A DNA stretch of 64,000 bases from Pseudomonas bubulae. Lineage in GTDB: Bacteria > Pseudomonadota > Gammaproteobacteria > Pseudomonadales > Pseudomonadaceae. Below are positions 45,482-55,100 of this stretch, piece after piece. The translations under genes were made by a program, and so were the position numbers. The stretch spans positions 62,001-126,000 of the forward strand of contig NZ_UYJA01000007.1 of NCBI RefSeq assembly GCF_900618535.1. The letters are read 5' to 3'. A model generated the notes under the pieces. It searched no databases and was not told the DNA's origin. It was given only the letters and a program-made list of their open reading frames with translations. The number at the start of each line of letters is the position of its first letter. The first letter of the stretch is position 1.

Positions 45482-46374
45482 GTTACGCGTCCTATGAAGG
45501 CAGAAACCACATCAATTCGGTTATGCCCGAGCTCAAGGCTGATCTGTTGCCGCGCCCGTTGATCAAGGACGTGATCAATGCGATAGCAGTGGCCGCCATT
45601 GATCGGTGCGGCGTGGCCCGTGAGCTGCTCGTAACGCTCGCAGGCGTAGGCTGCTCGCAGTTCATGGAAACCCATCAGCCCTTGTTCATGCAGCGTTTGG
45701 CGGGCGGGTAGTACGGTCTGATGCAGGAATACAGAGTAGCTTTCGTCTCGGGCCAGCAAGTTACGGCTGCGGGGCGGCGATGCATTACGAGCCAACTGCA
45801 ACGCCGCTTTCACCTCTTCATTTACCACAATCCATCGCGGCGCTGAAGCGCCTGAGCGGCCGCCTTTGGTGCCGTCTTGGATGTTGATGCGGTCCAGGTG
45901 TTCGGCTTCGCGGTGCAAGCGTGGCAGGTCAGCCAGGATCGCTTCACGCAGGCGCATGCCGGTTGTTCGGGCCAACAGGACAATCGCGGCCAACCGCTCG
46001 TGGTGCTGTTCGCCAAGTACCTCAAGCACTCGCTGCACCTGTTGGTGGTCTTGGCCATCCGGCGCGCGGGTGCGTACGGTTGAGCGCTTCTGTCCCAACG
46101 CCTGACTTGGGCTGGCGATCCTCACGTCCTGATCACCGCGCAGCGCAGAGAGGGTGCGGTTGACGCTACTCAGGCGGTTCTGCGCGGTGGCGATGCAGAG
46201 TTCACCTTGCTTGATCTGATGGCGCAGATACGCGGCGTAGTCTTGTAGCGTCTGTCTATCGATCTGGCGCGCATCGTTGTAATCGGGGTCGTCCTCTGAT
46301 CGACACCAACGCACGAATGCTTGCCAGCGATAGCTATGCGCTTTGACCGTGGCGAAGTGGCCGCCGGCAAACAA
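45478..46374 (-). pseudogene. Tyrosine recombinase (integrase-domain protein), N-terminally truncated and lacking the catalytic tyrosine
   Basis: A 298-residue integrase-like protein. The core-binding domain begins at about KAHSYRWQAFVRWC; the catalytic domain shows R in TTGMRLREA, HELR and LGHNRIDVV. The final motif reads VVSAFIG where the nucleophile tyrosine is expected (VxxxYxG); TTC stands at the position of TAC. The open frame continues upstream with SYAGSQALKDLFAGGHF but has no start other than TTG at 46374, and upstream it joins another integrase fragment out of frame. It is probably unable to recombine DNA. Confidence 0.72.
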
Positions 46375-46403
46375 ATCCTTTAGCGCTTGTGAGCCGGCAT
46401 AGC

Positions 46404-46763
46404 TCAGCTGGTGGCCACGTTCTCGAACGTATGTTCCATCTTCGCTCGTTTGGCTTCGTCCTGTGCATTGCGTTGCACCTTGGGATCAATGCCTTGTGCA
46501 AGTAGCTCACGTGCCTCAACGACTTTCTTTCGAGCGTTTGCCAACGAGAGCTCTGGATAAGTCCCCAGTCCCATGTTGATACGGTTCTTGGTTATCGGAT
46601 CGCGATAGTTGAAGTTCCACATAATCGAGCCCTTGCTCCTGACTCGGAGCTGTAGGCCATCACTATCGCTGAGGACGAAATCTTTATCATTTGCCTTGAC
46701 TGCCTTGAGCTGGCGATCGGAGATGCGGGTTGCGTTAGTAGGCGTGGGAGCTATCTCCAGCAC
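46404..46763 (-). pseudogene. P4-type integrase, N-terminal fragment
   Basis: A 119-residue fragment of a P4-family integrase (normally about 400 residues). The DUF4102 arm-binding domain is complete: RISDRQLKAVKANDKDF, LSDSDGLQLRVRSKGS and LGTYPELSLANARKK. It ends abruptly at HTFENVATS, where the family continues into the core-binding domain. The catalytic domain is lost and replaced, out of frame, by the second integrase. It lies about 125 bp from the right att copy, the normal position for a tRNA-site P4 integrase, so it probably integrated the island originally. Confidence 0.85.
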
Positions 46764-46887
46764 CGTGTTGGTATCCTGAAAATAACATTTGGTAGTCCGG
46801 GATACCGCTTAGGATACCAAAGTGTCTGGAACTCCAAAATCTTCTTAAACCCAAAAAAGCGCTGAAAACCCCGTATTTACTGGATTC

Positions 46888-47026
46888 CAGGCACAAAAAA
46901 AGACGTCCGAAGACGTCTTTTTTTGTGGATTTGGTGGGCCGGGGTAATCTGAACAGGTCTATTAAGTTGTTGATTTTAATAGATAAATATCGATTAAGTA
47001 TTTTCTTGGAATACCTTTTGGAATAC
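46888..47026 (-). repeat. Island attachment repeat, right copy (junction of two elements)
   Basis: Second copy of the repeat at 36062-36199. On the minus strand: GTTCAGATTACCCCGG, CCCGGCCCACCA, then the terminator AAAAAAAGACGTC-TTCG-GACGTCTTTTTTT. There is no intact tRNA body upstream, so the true tRNA must lie further right, beyond the second element. The copy therefore marks the junction between the STAND island and the BREX-bearing element. Confidence 0.8.
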
Positions 47027-47069
47027 CCATCGATGAATTTGAATTCGGGACGCTTTGGGTTGAGAAAAC

Positions 47070-47960
47070 TTATCGTGTCACGAGGTAAAGCCTGTGCGCT
47101 GTCTCACTCAGTATGAGCTCCTCAAGAATTTTCGTCCTGGACAACTGATGCTCTTCGGCAAGCTTATCGAGGGCGGCGTTGATGTTGTTGTTAAGCACAA
47201 AGTTGTACTGCTTCTTGTGGGTAGCGTTCACTCGCGTCTTTTGCGTGCTCCAGCGTCTCTTGATCTTCTCCACGTAGAGCTCTTTTTCGCCGGATGAGGC
47301 GCTACTGTGGTCGAAAAACTCCAGTAGCTCGCCATGTCGGGTGAAAGGCTTCTCGAGTCGGATTAGCGTCGGCTGGTTCTGCTCTAGCCAACTCCACGCC
47401 AGTGAGCATTTTTCTCGCTCATCTTGGTCTTTGAACCACTTGAAGATTTTGTCGGTTCGCAGGTGCTCATTCCAGTCTTCCGAAAGGTAGCGTAACGCCC
47501 TCTCTTTCCTGCTGAATTCCGTATTCCAAAGGTCGAAAAGTACTATCACCTGATCCTTGTTGGGTAGTGTTCGGAAAATGCTGTTGCGCAGCCTTAGGTT
47601 GGTCTTCCTCATGGCTTCTGCTGCCAACCATTTCGGCTGCCGCCCGTTCTTTTCTATCCAGCCAAAAGCTTCCAGCGGGAGGAGTTGCGTTTCTCGAGCG
47701 TGTTCAATTTCGCGCTTTAGACTTCGGCTGTCTTTGAGTGTCCGCGCGATTTTGTCACGCATCGTAGGGCTATTGAATTGGCAGTCATCGAGGCGCTCTC
47801 CTTCCCGTCCGACTAGAGATAGCCACAGCCAGGCCACCTCTCGGTTATTTAGTGACCATCCAGTCAGCAAGGCAGAAAGATTGTCATCGTCATCTTTTTG
47901 AGTGTCTTCGCTCAGAACAAAGGTCATGGGTAGATCGCTTATAGATGTTTTGTAGAGCAT
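47070..47960 (-). CDS. Hypothetical island protein with C-terminal RHH-like segment
   Basis: A 296-residue protein of unknown function, started at 47960 (MLYKTSISDLP); an ATG at 47927 is an alternative. It is hydrophilic with several WLWL and KWLAAEAMRK helices. The C-terminal segment NFVLNNNINAALDKLAEEHQ and SRTKILEELI resembles a ribbon-helix-helix DNA-binding unit. It lies just inside the second element, next to the att junction and transcribed toward it. A regulatory or replication accessory role is a guess. Confidence 0.6.
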   Translation of the reverse strand: MLYKTSISDLPMTFVLSEDTQKDDDDNLSALLTGWSLNNREVAWLWLSLVGREGERLDDCQFNSPTMRDKIARTLKDSRSLKREIEHARETQLLPLEAFGWIEKNGRQPKWLAAEAMRKTNLRLRNSIFRTLPNKDQVIVLFDLWNTEFSRKERALRYLSEDWNEHLRTDKIFKWFKDQDEREKCSLAWSWLEQNQPTLIRLEKPFTRHGELLEFFDHSSASSGEKELYVEKIKRRWSTQKTRVNATHKKQYNFVLNNNINAALDKLAEEHQLSRTKILEELILSETAHRLYLVTR

Positions 47961-48341
47961 ATTAAGACGATTTCTAGATGTAAGATAGGTGCGTGATAGA
48001 TAAGGATAAATTTCTATTGTGGCCCGGTTTGTATGGCCCCTACAGCTTTCAAGGGTGCTACAAGCGGGGTTTTTGGTAAGTCGGTAAACCTGCAACCTGC
48101 GATGCCAGCGGCGTGACATAAGCAATTCGTTGAGGTCAGGATTAATTAGGGATGGTTACGCTCCTTTGAAGTTATTCCCATGGTGGGTCTGCTCACTGCT
48201 GCATAAGTGCTCGCACCGACGCTGATGCGGAAAGTCCAGGCACTTACAGAGTGATTGCCGTGATTACGATTTTGGATTGTTCCTGAGCAGTATTTTTTTA
48301 CTGCCACTGCAGATCCTCTGAGCTAACAGAGGAGCCCGCTC

Positions 48342-48569
48342 ATGAGGATCATTCGCCTGAAAGAAGTAATCGATTCGACCGGCCTGGCACGGTCGACCAT
48401 CTACAAGTACATCGGGGAGGGCACCTTCCCGAAGCCGGTTTCGTTGGGGGATCGCTGCGTCGGCTGGGTAGCCAGCGAGGTACACGGCTGGATCCTGGCA
48501 AGGATTGAGGAGCGCGATTCGGCTGAAGACTCTCCAGTCCGACTCGGCCGCCTGGGCGTGGTCAGCTAG
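48342..48569 (+). CDS. AlpA-family phage regulator/excisionase
   Basis: A 75-residue protein with an MerR-like winged HTH: MRIIRLKEVIDSTGLARSTI and FPKPVSLGDRCVGW, typical of AlpA. In P4-like satellites and CP4-57, AlpA regulates integrase expression and excision. AGAGGAG precedes the ATG. A strong terminator hairpin follows. Confidence 0.9.
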   Translation: MRIIRLKEVIDSTGLARSTIYKYIGEGTFPKPVSLGDRCVGWVASEVHGWILARIEERDSAEDSPVRLGRLGVVS

Positions 48570-48581
48570 TAGCTAACTTTT

Positions 48582-48614
48582 AGGCCATGACCGGGCGAAT
48601 GCCCGTCATGGCCT
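48582..48614 (+). terminator. Terminator after alpA-type gene
   Basis: AGGCCATGAC-C-GGGC-GAAT-GCCC-G-TCATGGCCT hairpin with 14 paired positions, 12 bp after the stop codon and followed by TTTA. Confidence 0.75.
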
Positions 48615-49046
48615 TTATGCCGGTTGAGCCTTGCCGACCACTTGGCACTCCCTCCAGTAAGTCCGGGTTATGTTGCTCCCCACCGCTCGGGTTGCTGGAG
48701 GTCAGAGGGCCAGTGCCGGAGCTGTTGGAGCTGCCGGACGATGATTTATTTCCGGAGTGAGGCATAGGGTGAAAATGACGGTGTGGCTGGTTAGTCGGGG
48801 TCATTTTCCCAGGCACATCGAGGAAGGTGTTTTCGGTATGGGTAATATGCTTTTACTACTACTTACCACCTGTAAGGTTAGTAGGCTGGATACATCATCA
48901 CCTGATGGGCTATTACCCCTTTGGCTCGCATACCGGTGGTATCACAACTATCTACTCGGTAGAGGTCTATCGGCCCGGAAAAGGTAGCGGTTAAAAATTA
49001 CACAGTAGGCACTAGTTATGTAACTCACTAACTGAGAGTCATAACC
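48615..49046. other. Intergenic region without convincing gene
   Basis: A low-complexity minus-strand frame (48580-48816, Ser/Gly/Pro-rich) covers part of it but also reads through the terminator hairpin, so it is not annotated. The part from 48840 is AT-richer and probably holds the promoter of the Gp2-like gene; it contains AGTTATGTAACT (49013-49024), a small palindrome. Confidence 0.4.
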
Positions 49047-49715
49047 ATGCTTCGACATCCCGATAACACCAATCTCCATCTGCACCGCGAAGACACCTTC
49101 GAAGGCTTGCCAGTCATGGTCGAGAAAGGCCCCTTCGTTCGGCAATACCTATCCCGCTTGAAGCGCACCATAGATTTGGCTCTTAGCCAATACTCCAGAG
49201 TACTGGCCTTTAGAGTGGATCTCCGTCTGCCGCTCGGAGTCGATCTACCTGAATATGCGTACACGAATGAGGTCATAAGTAGGTTCGTAGCTTCCTTCAG
49301 CGCGAAGATCGAGCATAACCGTGACAAGGCTCGTGAGCGGAGCCTGTACGCTCATGACTGCAAGGTCCGCTACGTCTGGGCCAGAGAAGTAGGGCGTGGC
49401 AACAGGCCTCATTACCACCTGGTGATATTGCTCAATCGAGATGCGTACCGAGCAGTAGGTCGGCTTGTATCCAGACGACCAAGGATCTTTAGTCGCATGG
49501 AGGAGGCATGGGCCAGTGCTTTGGGCCTGCCTGACGATCAAGTTGACGGGCTGGTCGAGATCCCTCGCAACGCAGAGTACCGATTAAACCGGTATCTGCG
49601 TGCTGGCGATGAGGACGTGCTGCCGGCTCTGTTCTACCGCGCCAGCTACCTGTGCAAGTCAGCTACGAAGTTATATGGGGACAACCATCATGGCTTTGGA
49701 TGCAGCAGGAGCTAA
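49047..49715 (+). CDS. Inovirus Gp2 / YagK-YfjJ family protein
   Basis: A 222-residue protein with the replication-protein-like motif NRPHYHLVILLNRD at about 113-126, of the type seen in inovirus Gp2 and the YagK/YfjJ C-terminal domain encoded by P4-like islands. It likely acts in satellite DNA replication or is a relic of it. Together with AlpA it identifies the second element as a satellite-type integrative element. It precedes the BREX operon. Confidence 0.82.
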   Translation: MLRHPDNTNLHLHREDTFEGLPVMVEKGPFVRQYLSRLKRTIDLALSQYSRVLAFRVDLRLPLGVDLPEYAYTNEVISRFVASFSAKIEHNRDKARERSLYAHDCKVRYVWAREVGRGNRPHYHLVILLNRDAYRAVGRLVSRRPRIFSRMEEAWASALGLPDDQVDGLVEIPRNAEYRLNRYLRAGDEDVLPALFYRASYLCKSATKLYGDNHHGFGCSRS

Positions 49716-49794
49716 ACCACGATTCGGGTCTTGGCTCGAGTAGAGGTGTCAATGTTATCGAAATCCCTGGTTCGTCCCTAAGATGCCCTGTTAT

Positions 49795-49820
49795 CATCAT
49801 TTTTAGCATGACTAATGATG
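49795..49820. promoter_or_regulatory. Inverted repeat upstream of brxR, possible BrxR operator
   Basis: CATCATT and AATGATG arms separated by 12 bases, 26 bp before the brxR start. BrxR regulators bind inverted repeats upstream of their own operon, so this is a candidate operator. Confidence 0.5.
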
Positions 49821-49845
49821 GCATTGTGGAAAAGGATCAATTTAA

Positions 49846-50739
49846 ATGCCGAATCTGGCACCGGGTGGAGCCTCACCTAATCAACGCGAACGCCTTTGGC
49901 AGATCGATTTCCTAGCGCGTTTTCGTGGTCAGGTGTCCCGGCAGGATCTGGTGCATCGCTTTGGCATTGCACTGTCAAACGCCACTCGGGACTTCACTCT
50001 CTACCGTCAGTTGGCACCTGATAACCTGGATTATGATCACAGTGACAAGGTGTATCGCCGGGCTAGATGCTTCCAGCCACTGTTTATCTATGATTGTGAA
50101 CATACCCTGCAAACACTGACCTGGGGCCAGGGGGTAGGGATGGAAGCCTGTGATCAGCCGATTCTTGTTGACTCTGCGCCGACACTGAATCAGCCCGATC
50201 TGGATATTGTGGCAGCAGTCTCCCGTGCGATGTATTCAGCCAAGGCGCTGACTATCCGTTATGTGTCTGTTAGTAGCGGTGAATCTACACGTGAAATTGT
50301 GCCGCACAGCTTGGTCAATACTGGCCAGCGCTGGCATACGCGCGCCTATTGTAGATCGCATTCCGAGTTCAGGGATTTTGTGCTGACCCGCATCACCGTC
50401 GCAGACGAAGTGGACGGTTTGATCGATGCAACGGTTGAGTCTTTGGCTCAGGATCAGGAGTGGAATCGTGAAGTGGAGCTGGAGCTGAGTCCGCACCCCC
50501 GCGCAACCTATTCCCGTGCCATCGAGTTGGATTACGGTCTCGACTCCGGGCAATCCATCAAACTGTCAGTCCGGGCAGTAATGGCCGGCTATCTGCTACG
50601 GCGTTGGGGTGTCGACTGCAGTCCCAAGGCATCATTGCACCCTGATGAGTATCAACTGGCGTTGCGTGACCCCGAGTGGGTCGCAAACCAGGTCAACCTG
50701 TCCATTGCCCCTGGCTTTAATGATGAGAACGGCCGCTGA
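49846..50739 (+). CDS. brxR: WYL-domain BREX regulator BrxR
   Basis: A 297-residue transcription factor. The N-terminal winged HTH (RERLWQIDFLARFRGQVSRQ, LVHRFGIALSNATRDF) is followed by a WYL domain (about 125-195: ALTIRYVSVSSGES, TGQRWHTRAYC) and a C-terminal dimerisation region. BrxR represses BREX operons and may respond to ligand during infection. AAGGA precedes the ATG. Its stop overlaps brxA by one base. Confidence 0.88.
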   Translation: MPNLAPGGASPNQRERLWQIDFLARFRGQVSRQDLVHRFGIALSNATRDFTLYRQLAPDNLDYDHSDKVYRRARCFQPLFIYDCEHTLQTLTWGQGVGMEACDQPILVDSAPTLNQPDLDIVAAVSRAMYSAKALTIRYVSVSSGESTREIVPHSLVNTGQRWHTRAYCRSHSEFRDFVLTRITVADEVDGLIDATVESLAQDQEWNREVELELSPHPRATYSRAIELDYGLDSGQSIKLSVRAVMAGYLLRRWGVDCSPKASLHPDEYQLALRDPEWVANQVNLSIAPGFNDENGR

Positions 50740-51518
50740 TGAGCACGACCGAATCCCAACAAAAATTTGGCTTCAAGTTCGGCCGCAACGGTGCCCACTC
50801 CGCCCGCACCATGATGCTGGCAGAGATTACCGAGCTGTTTCATGGTCGTGGAATTGAGGCGAGCCTCGCCCAATACCAGGAAGACATAGAACTATTCAAC
50901 GTGCTGCATAAGCCAACTGAGAAGGCAAGAAAGCTGACTTGGCGGCACCTGATCGACCTTTACGGCATGGATATCAACATCCCGCTGTTCCGGACCTTTC
51001 GCCGTTTATGGGAAAGCGACGAATCGGCAAGGCCCATGCTTGCCTGCCAAATGGCGCTGGCTCGGGACCCGCTGCTGCACATGTCCCAGGACAAGATCCT
51101 TTCGCTGGCGCCAGGTCAATTGCTGCCCCGTGAGGAAATGGAGCAGGCGCTGGGCGAGCAATTTCCGGATCGCTACAGCAAAGCGATGCTCAAATCACTG
51201 GCGCAGAACGTGAATGGTACTTGGACGAATGCGGGCTTTCTGAAAGGGCGAACTAAAAAGCGCCGTACTGAGCCAGAAGTGCGCCCGGTCAACGTGGTGT
51301 TTGCCTTGTTTCTCGCTTATCTGCAGGGCGCCACCGGCAACCGTCTGTTTACCAGCAAATGGACCCTCCTGCTTAGCCGCCGCCAGGAGCGATTGTTGGA
51401 GTTGGCCCGTCAGGCCAGCTACAGCGGAATGATTAATTTCAAACACTCCAGTGAAGTGGTGGAAGTGACCTTCCCCGACTACCTGAGCAAGGAAGAGGAG
51501 TCCTGGTTGCATGAGTAA
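50739..51518 (+). CDS. brxA: BREX protein BrxA (DUF1819)
   Basis: A 259-residue cytoplasmic protein with the DUF1819 fold. The N-terminal FGRNGAHSARTMMLAEITEL and central ALARDPLLHMSQDKIL match the family. BrxA is a small DNA-binding component of type I BREX. Its start overlaps brxR (TGATG) and its end overlaps brxB by 8 bp. Confidence 0.9.
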   Translation: MSTTESQQKFGFKFGRNGAHSARTMMLAEITELFHGRGIEASLAQYQEDIELFNVLHKPTEKARKLTWRHLIDLYGMDINIPLFRTFRRLWESDESARPMLACQMALARDPLLHMSQDKILSLAPGQLLPREEMEQALGEQFPDRYSKAMLKSLAQNVNGTWTNAGFLKGRTKKRRTEPEVRPVNVVFALFLAYLQGATGNRLFTSKWTLLLSRRQERLLELARQASYSGMINFKHSSEVVEVTFPDYLSKEEESWLHE

Positions 51519-52056
51519 CCGACTGAATCGCCTGATCAAGAGCTACGCCAACCATATCAGCCTGCCTTGGATGAAGGGCTTGGCCAATGAACAGCGGGTG
51601 TTATTTGCTGTTTATCACAAAGAGGACGAACTCAAACTGCGAGCCAGGGTTGAAGAGTTTCGACTTGCCACTGAAAGCGCCGGCCACCCGTGGTTGGAGC
51701 TGGATGTTACCCGCCTGTTCTCTGACTGGATGGCCAAGCAGAAGTACCGCGAAGACTACTTTGAAGATCCGGATACCCTGGCTCCAAAGTACAAGACCTT
51801 TGTCCGCCAGTCCGTCGAAGAACTAGCTGCGCGAATTAACAGCCAAGCCGATGAAAAGACCGTCGTCGCGCTCATGGGCTGCGGCACTCTGTTTGGTTTT
51901 GCCTCCGTCTCGGACTTTGTTAAGCAGCTTGCGGAGCATGTTCCTGGGCGCCTGTTGGTGCTCTTCCCTGGCGAGTACATCAATAACGGCTACCGCCTGC
52001 TCGATGCCCGCGACGGCTGGGGTTACCAGGCTACGGCGATCACCGCTGATAATTGA
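51511..52056 (+). CDS. brxB: BREX protein BrxB (DUF1788)
   Basis: A 181-residue protein of DUF1788. It includes RVLFAVYHKEDELKLRARVE near the N-terminus, VALMGCGTLFGFASVSDFV and a VLFPGEYINNGYRLLDARDG end. Essential in type I BREX but its biochemical role is not settled. It overlaps brxA, and brxC begins 65 bp after its stop. Confidence 0.9.
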   Translation: MSNRLNRLIKSYANHISLPWMKGLANEQRVLFAVYHKEDELKLRARVEEFRLATESAGHPWLELDVTRLFSDWMAKQKYREDYFEDPDTLAPKYKTFVRQSVEELAARINSQADEKTVVALMGCGTLFGFASVSDFVKQLAEHVPGRLLVLFPGEYINNGYRLLDARDGWGYQATAITADN

Positions 52057-52121
52057 ATTCAGTCGTATAAAGACACTAACGTATAGATTGGCGCAGTAGG
52101 CGCAAAGGGAGCATGCCCAGG

Positions 52122-55100
52122 ATGTTGAACCGCGAGATTTACCAGCTCGACCCGCAGCAGAATCGTCTGGAAAACAATGGTGTCGCCGAAGTTAAGGACG
52201 ACCAGTCAGCTCAGGCACTCAAGACTCTTCGCTACGAGCTGCAAACTTTCGTCTGCGACGGTGAATACCAAGCCGGCCTCGATAAGATTCTATCTGCGTA
52301 CCTGCGCAATTTGGGCAGCCAGCACGAACAGCCCGGCGTGTGGATCTCTGGCTTCTTCGGTTCCGGTAAATCGCACCTGGCCAAAATGTTACGCGCACTG
52401 TGGACTAACCAGCCGTTCAGCGATGGAGTTTCTGCTCGCGATATTGCCGATTTGCCGCAGGAGATCAAAGACCACTTTAAGGAGCTGAGCAACGCTGCAA
52501 AACGCCACGGCGGTCTGCATGCCGCCTCTGGTACTTTGGGCTCCGGTGCTAACAACAACGTGCGTCTGGCGCTGCTCAACATAGTGTTCAAGTCCGCCGG
52601 TCTTCCCGAGCAGTACCATCAGGCTCGCTTTGTGCTGTGGCTGAAAAAGCAGGGTATTTTTGATCAGATCAAAGACAAGGTCGAAACCGCGGGCGACAGC
52701 TGGGACGACGAGCTAGAAGACCTCTACGTCTCCCGAAGCATTGCCGGGGCACTGCTTGAGGTAGACAGCACCTTGGGCGATGACGTCAAAGGTGTGCGCC
52801 TACTACTGCGCGAGCAGTACCCAAACGTTCAGGACGTCACCAACCAGCAGATGGTTGATGCTATTTACGACGCCCTATCCAAAGAAGGTCAGTTCCCGCT
52901 CACCCTAGTGGTGCTCGATGAGGTGCAACAGTACGTCGGCTCCGATACCGACAAAGCGCACCAAGTCCAAGAAGTAGTAGAAACCTGCTGCAAGCATTCT
53001 ATCTTCCAGAACAAGCTGCTTTTTGTTGCCACCGGCCAGAGCGCTCTGTCGGGTATGCCTAATCTGCAGCGTCTGCTTGGTCGCTTCCAGATTCCAATTC
53101 AGCTGTCCGATACCGATGTTGAGTCGGTGATCCGTAAGGTTATCCTGCAGAAGAAAGCCTCGGCCAAGCCGATGTTAGAGCAGATGCTGCAATCGCATCT
53201 GGGCGAGATCTCGCGCCAGCTACGTGGTACCAAAATCGAGCACCACCAGGATGACGAAAAAGTCATGTTGGCCGATTACCCGCTGCTGCCTGTGCGCCGC
53301 CGCTTCTGGGAGCGTGTGCTGCGTATTGTCGACACTACCGGTACTGTTTCGCAATTGCGTAATCAGCTCAAGGTCATCCACGAGGCCGCACAGGCCACCG
53401 CCGATCTGCCGTTGGGCCATGTGGTGCCCGCAGACTTCATATACAACCAGATCGCAGTCAACCTGCTGCAGACCGGCGTAATCTCCAAAGAAATCGCCGA
53501 AACCATTGGTCGCCTGTCCGCCGGCGATGCTGACGACAAGCTCAAGTCGCGCATTCTCGGGCTGGTGCTGCTGATCGGTAAACTGCCTTCAGATCCCACC
53601 GCCGACTGCGGAGTGCGGGCCACCGCCGACATGCTGGCTGATCTGCTGATTGATGACCTCAATAGCGGCAAGGATTCTATTCGAACCAGCGTGCCCAAAC
53701 TGCTGCAGGCATTGGCCGACGAAGGGCTAGTCATGCCCATGCAAACCAGCGTTGGCACCGAGTACCGCCTGCAAACCCAGGAGAGTGCTCAGTGGTACGA
53801 TACCCTGCGACAGGAAGAGGCCGACCTACGCGGCAATATGCAGCGCATCGAAAACATCCGTGTCGACCTGCTGCACAAAGAGTTACGCCGCCAGGTAGCC
53901 CAAGTGCGCCTAACCCAGGGCAAGTGCAACGAGCCGCGCCAGGTTATCCCCTGCTTTGACTCCGAGCTGCCCAAAGACGCCAAAGAAAAAGTCTACGTCT
54001 GGGTGCAGGATGAGATCGGATTAGGCATAACGGAAAAAAGCTTCCTTGCAGATGCTCGCAGTTTTCACCCTGGAGATCCGACTATTTTCGTATTTGTGCC
54101 GGGACGTAATCGCTCCGAGTTAACAAACGCCATCCTTGCCGAACACGCTGCTCACGCCACCTTGGAAAAGCGCGGCATCCCCAACACCGATGCGGGCAAA
54201 GATGCCCGCAGCGCGATGGAAACCCGCTACCGCGATGCGCAAAAGCAGGTACAAGCACTGCTGCGCGAAATTTTCGACGGTGTGCAAGTACTTCAGGCCG
54301 GTGGCAACGAAGTAGACGGCAACACGATTGCCGAGCGGGTAGAAACGGCTGCTAAAGCCTCGCTGATTCGCCTCTACCGCGACTTCGATGTCGCTGATCA
54401 TACCGGTTGGGGCAAGGTCTACGACCGCGCCAGCAAAGAGGGTGGGCAAAATGCCTTGGAGGCACTGAACTACAGCGGTGATGCCGAGCAGCATCCCGTG
54501 TGCGCTGCCATTAAGCGTTATATCGGGGTTTCGAAAAAAGGCAGTGAGATCCGCGAGCACTTTCTGGCTGCCCCATACGGCTGGCCGCAGGACGCCATCG
54601 ACGGTGGCCTCGCCATTCTAATGGCTACAGGCATTCTCATCGCTTACGACAACCGCAATAACCCGGTTACCGCCACAACGCTGGATCGCAAGCAGATCAC
54701 TCAAACCAGCTTTAAGCCGGAAAGCATCACCATCCGCCCGGTAGACCTGATCAAAATACGTGGTGTACTTAGCAGCTGCGGCATCGATTGCCAGCCCGGT
54801 GAAGAGGCTAGCAAGCTGCCACTTCTAGCTGAAAAAGGCCGTGAGCTGGCCAAGCGCGCCGGGGGGGAAGCCCCTCTGCCGAAAATCCCCGACAGCCGTA
54901 TTTTCGATGAGCTGGCGCGTCACTCTGGTAATGCACAGTTCAAGCATGTGCTCGATGAGCAAGACGCCATAAAACAGGCGGTCAAGGCTTGGGCCGATAT
55001 TGCACAACGTATTGAAGCGCGGCGCAGTGATTGGGCGCGGCTCAAAAGCCTGCTCGATCTTAGTCGTGGTCTGTCTTTCCATGCTGCTATCCAGACCGAG

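Noticed and set aside
48580..48816. 78-codon Ser/Gly-rich minus-strand frame after alpA
   Set aside because: It is low complexity and its last codons are the terminator hairpin arms; no support for a gene.
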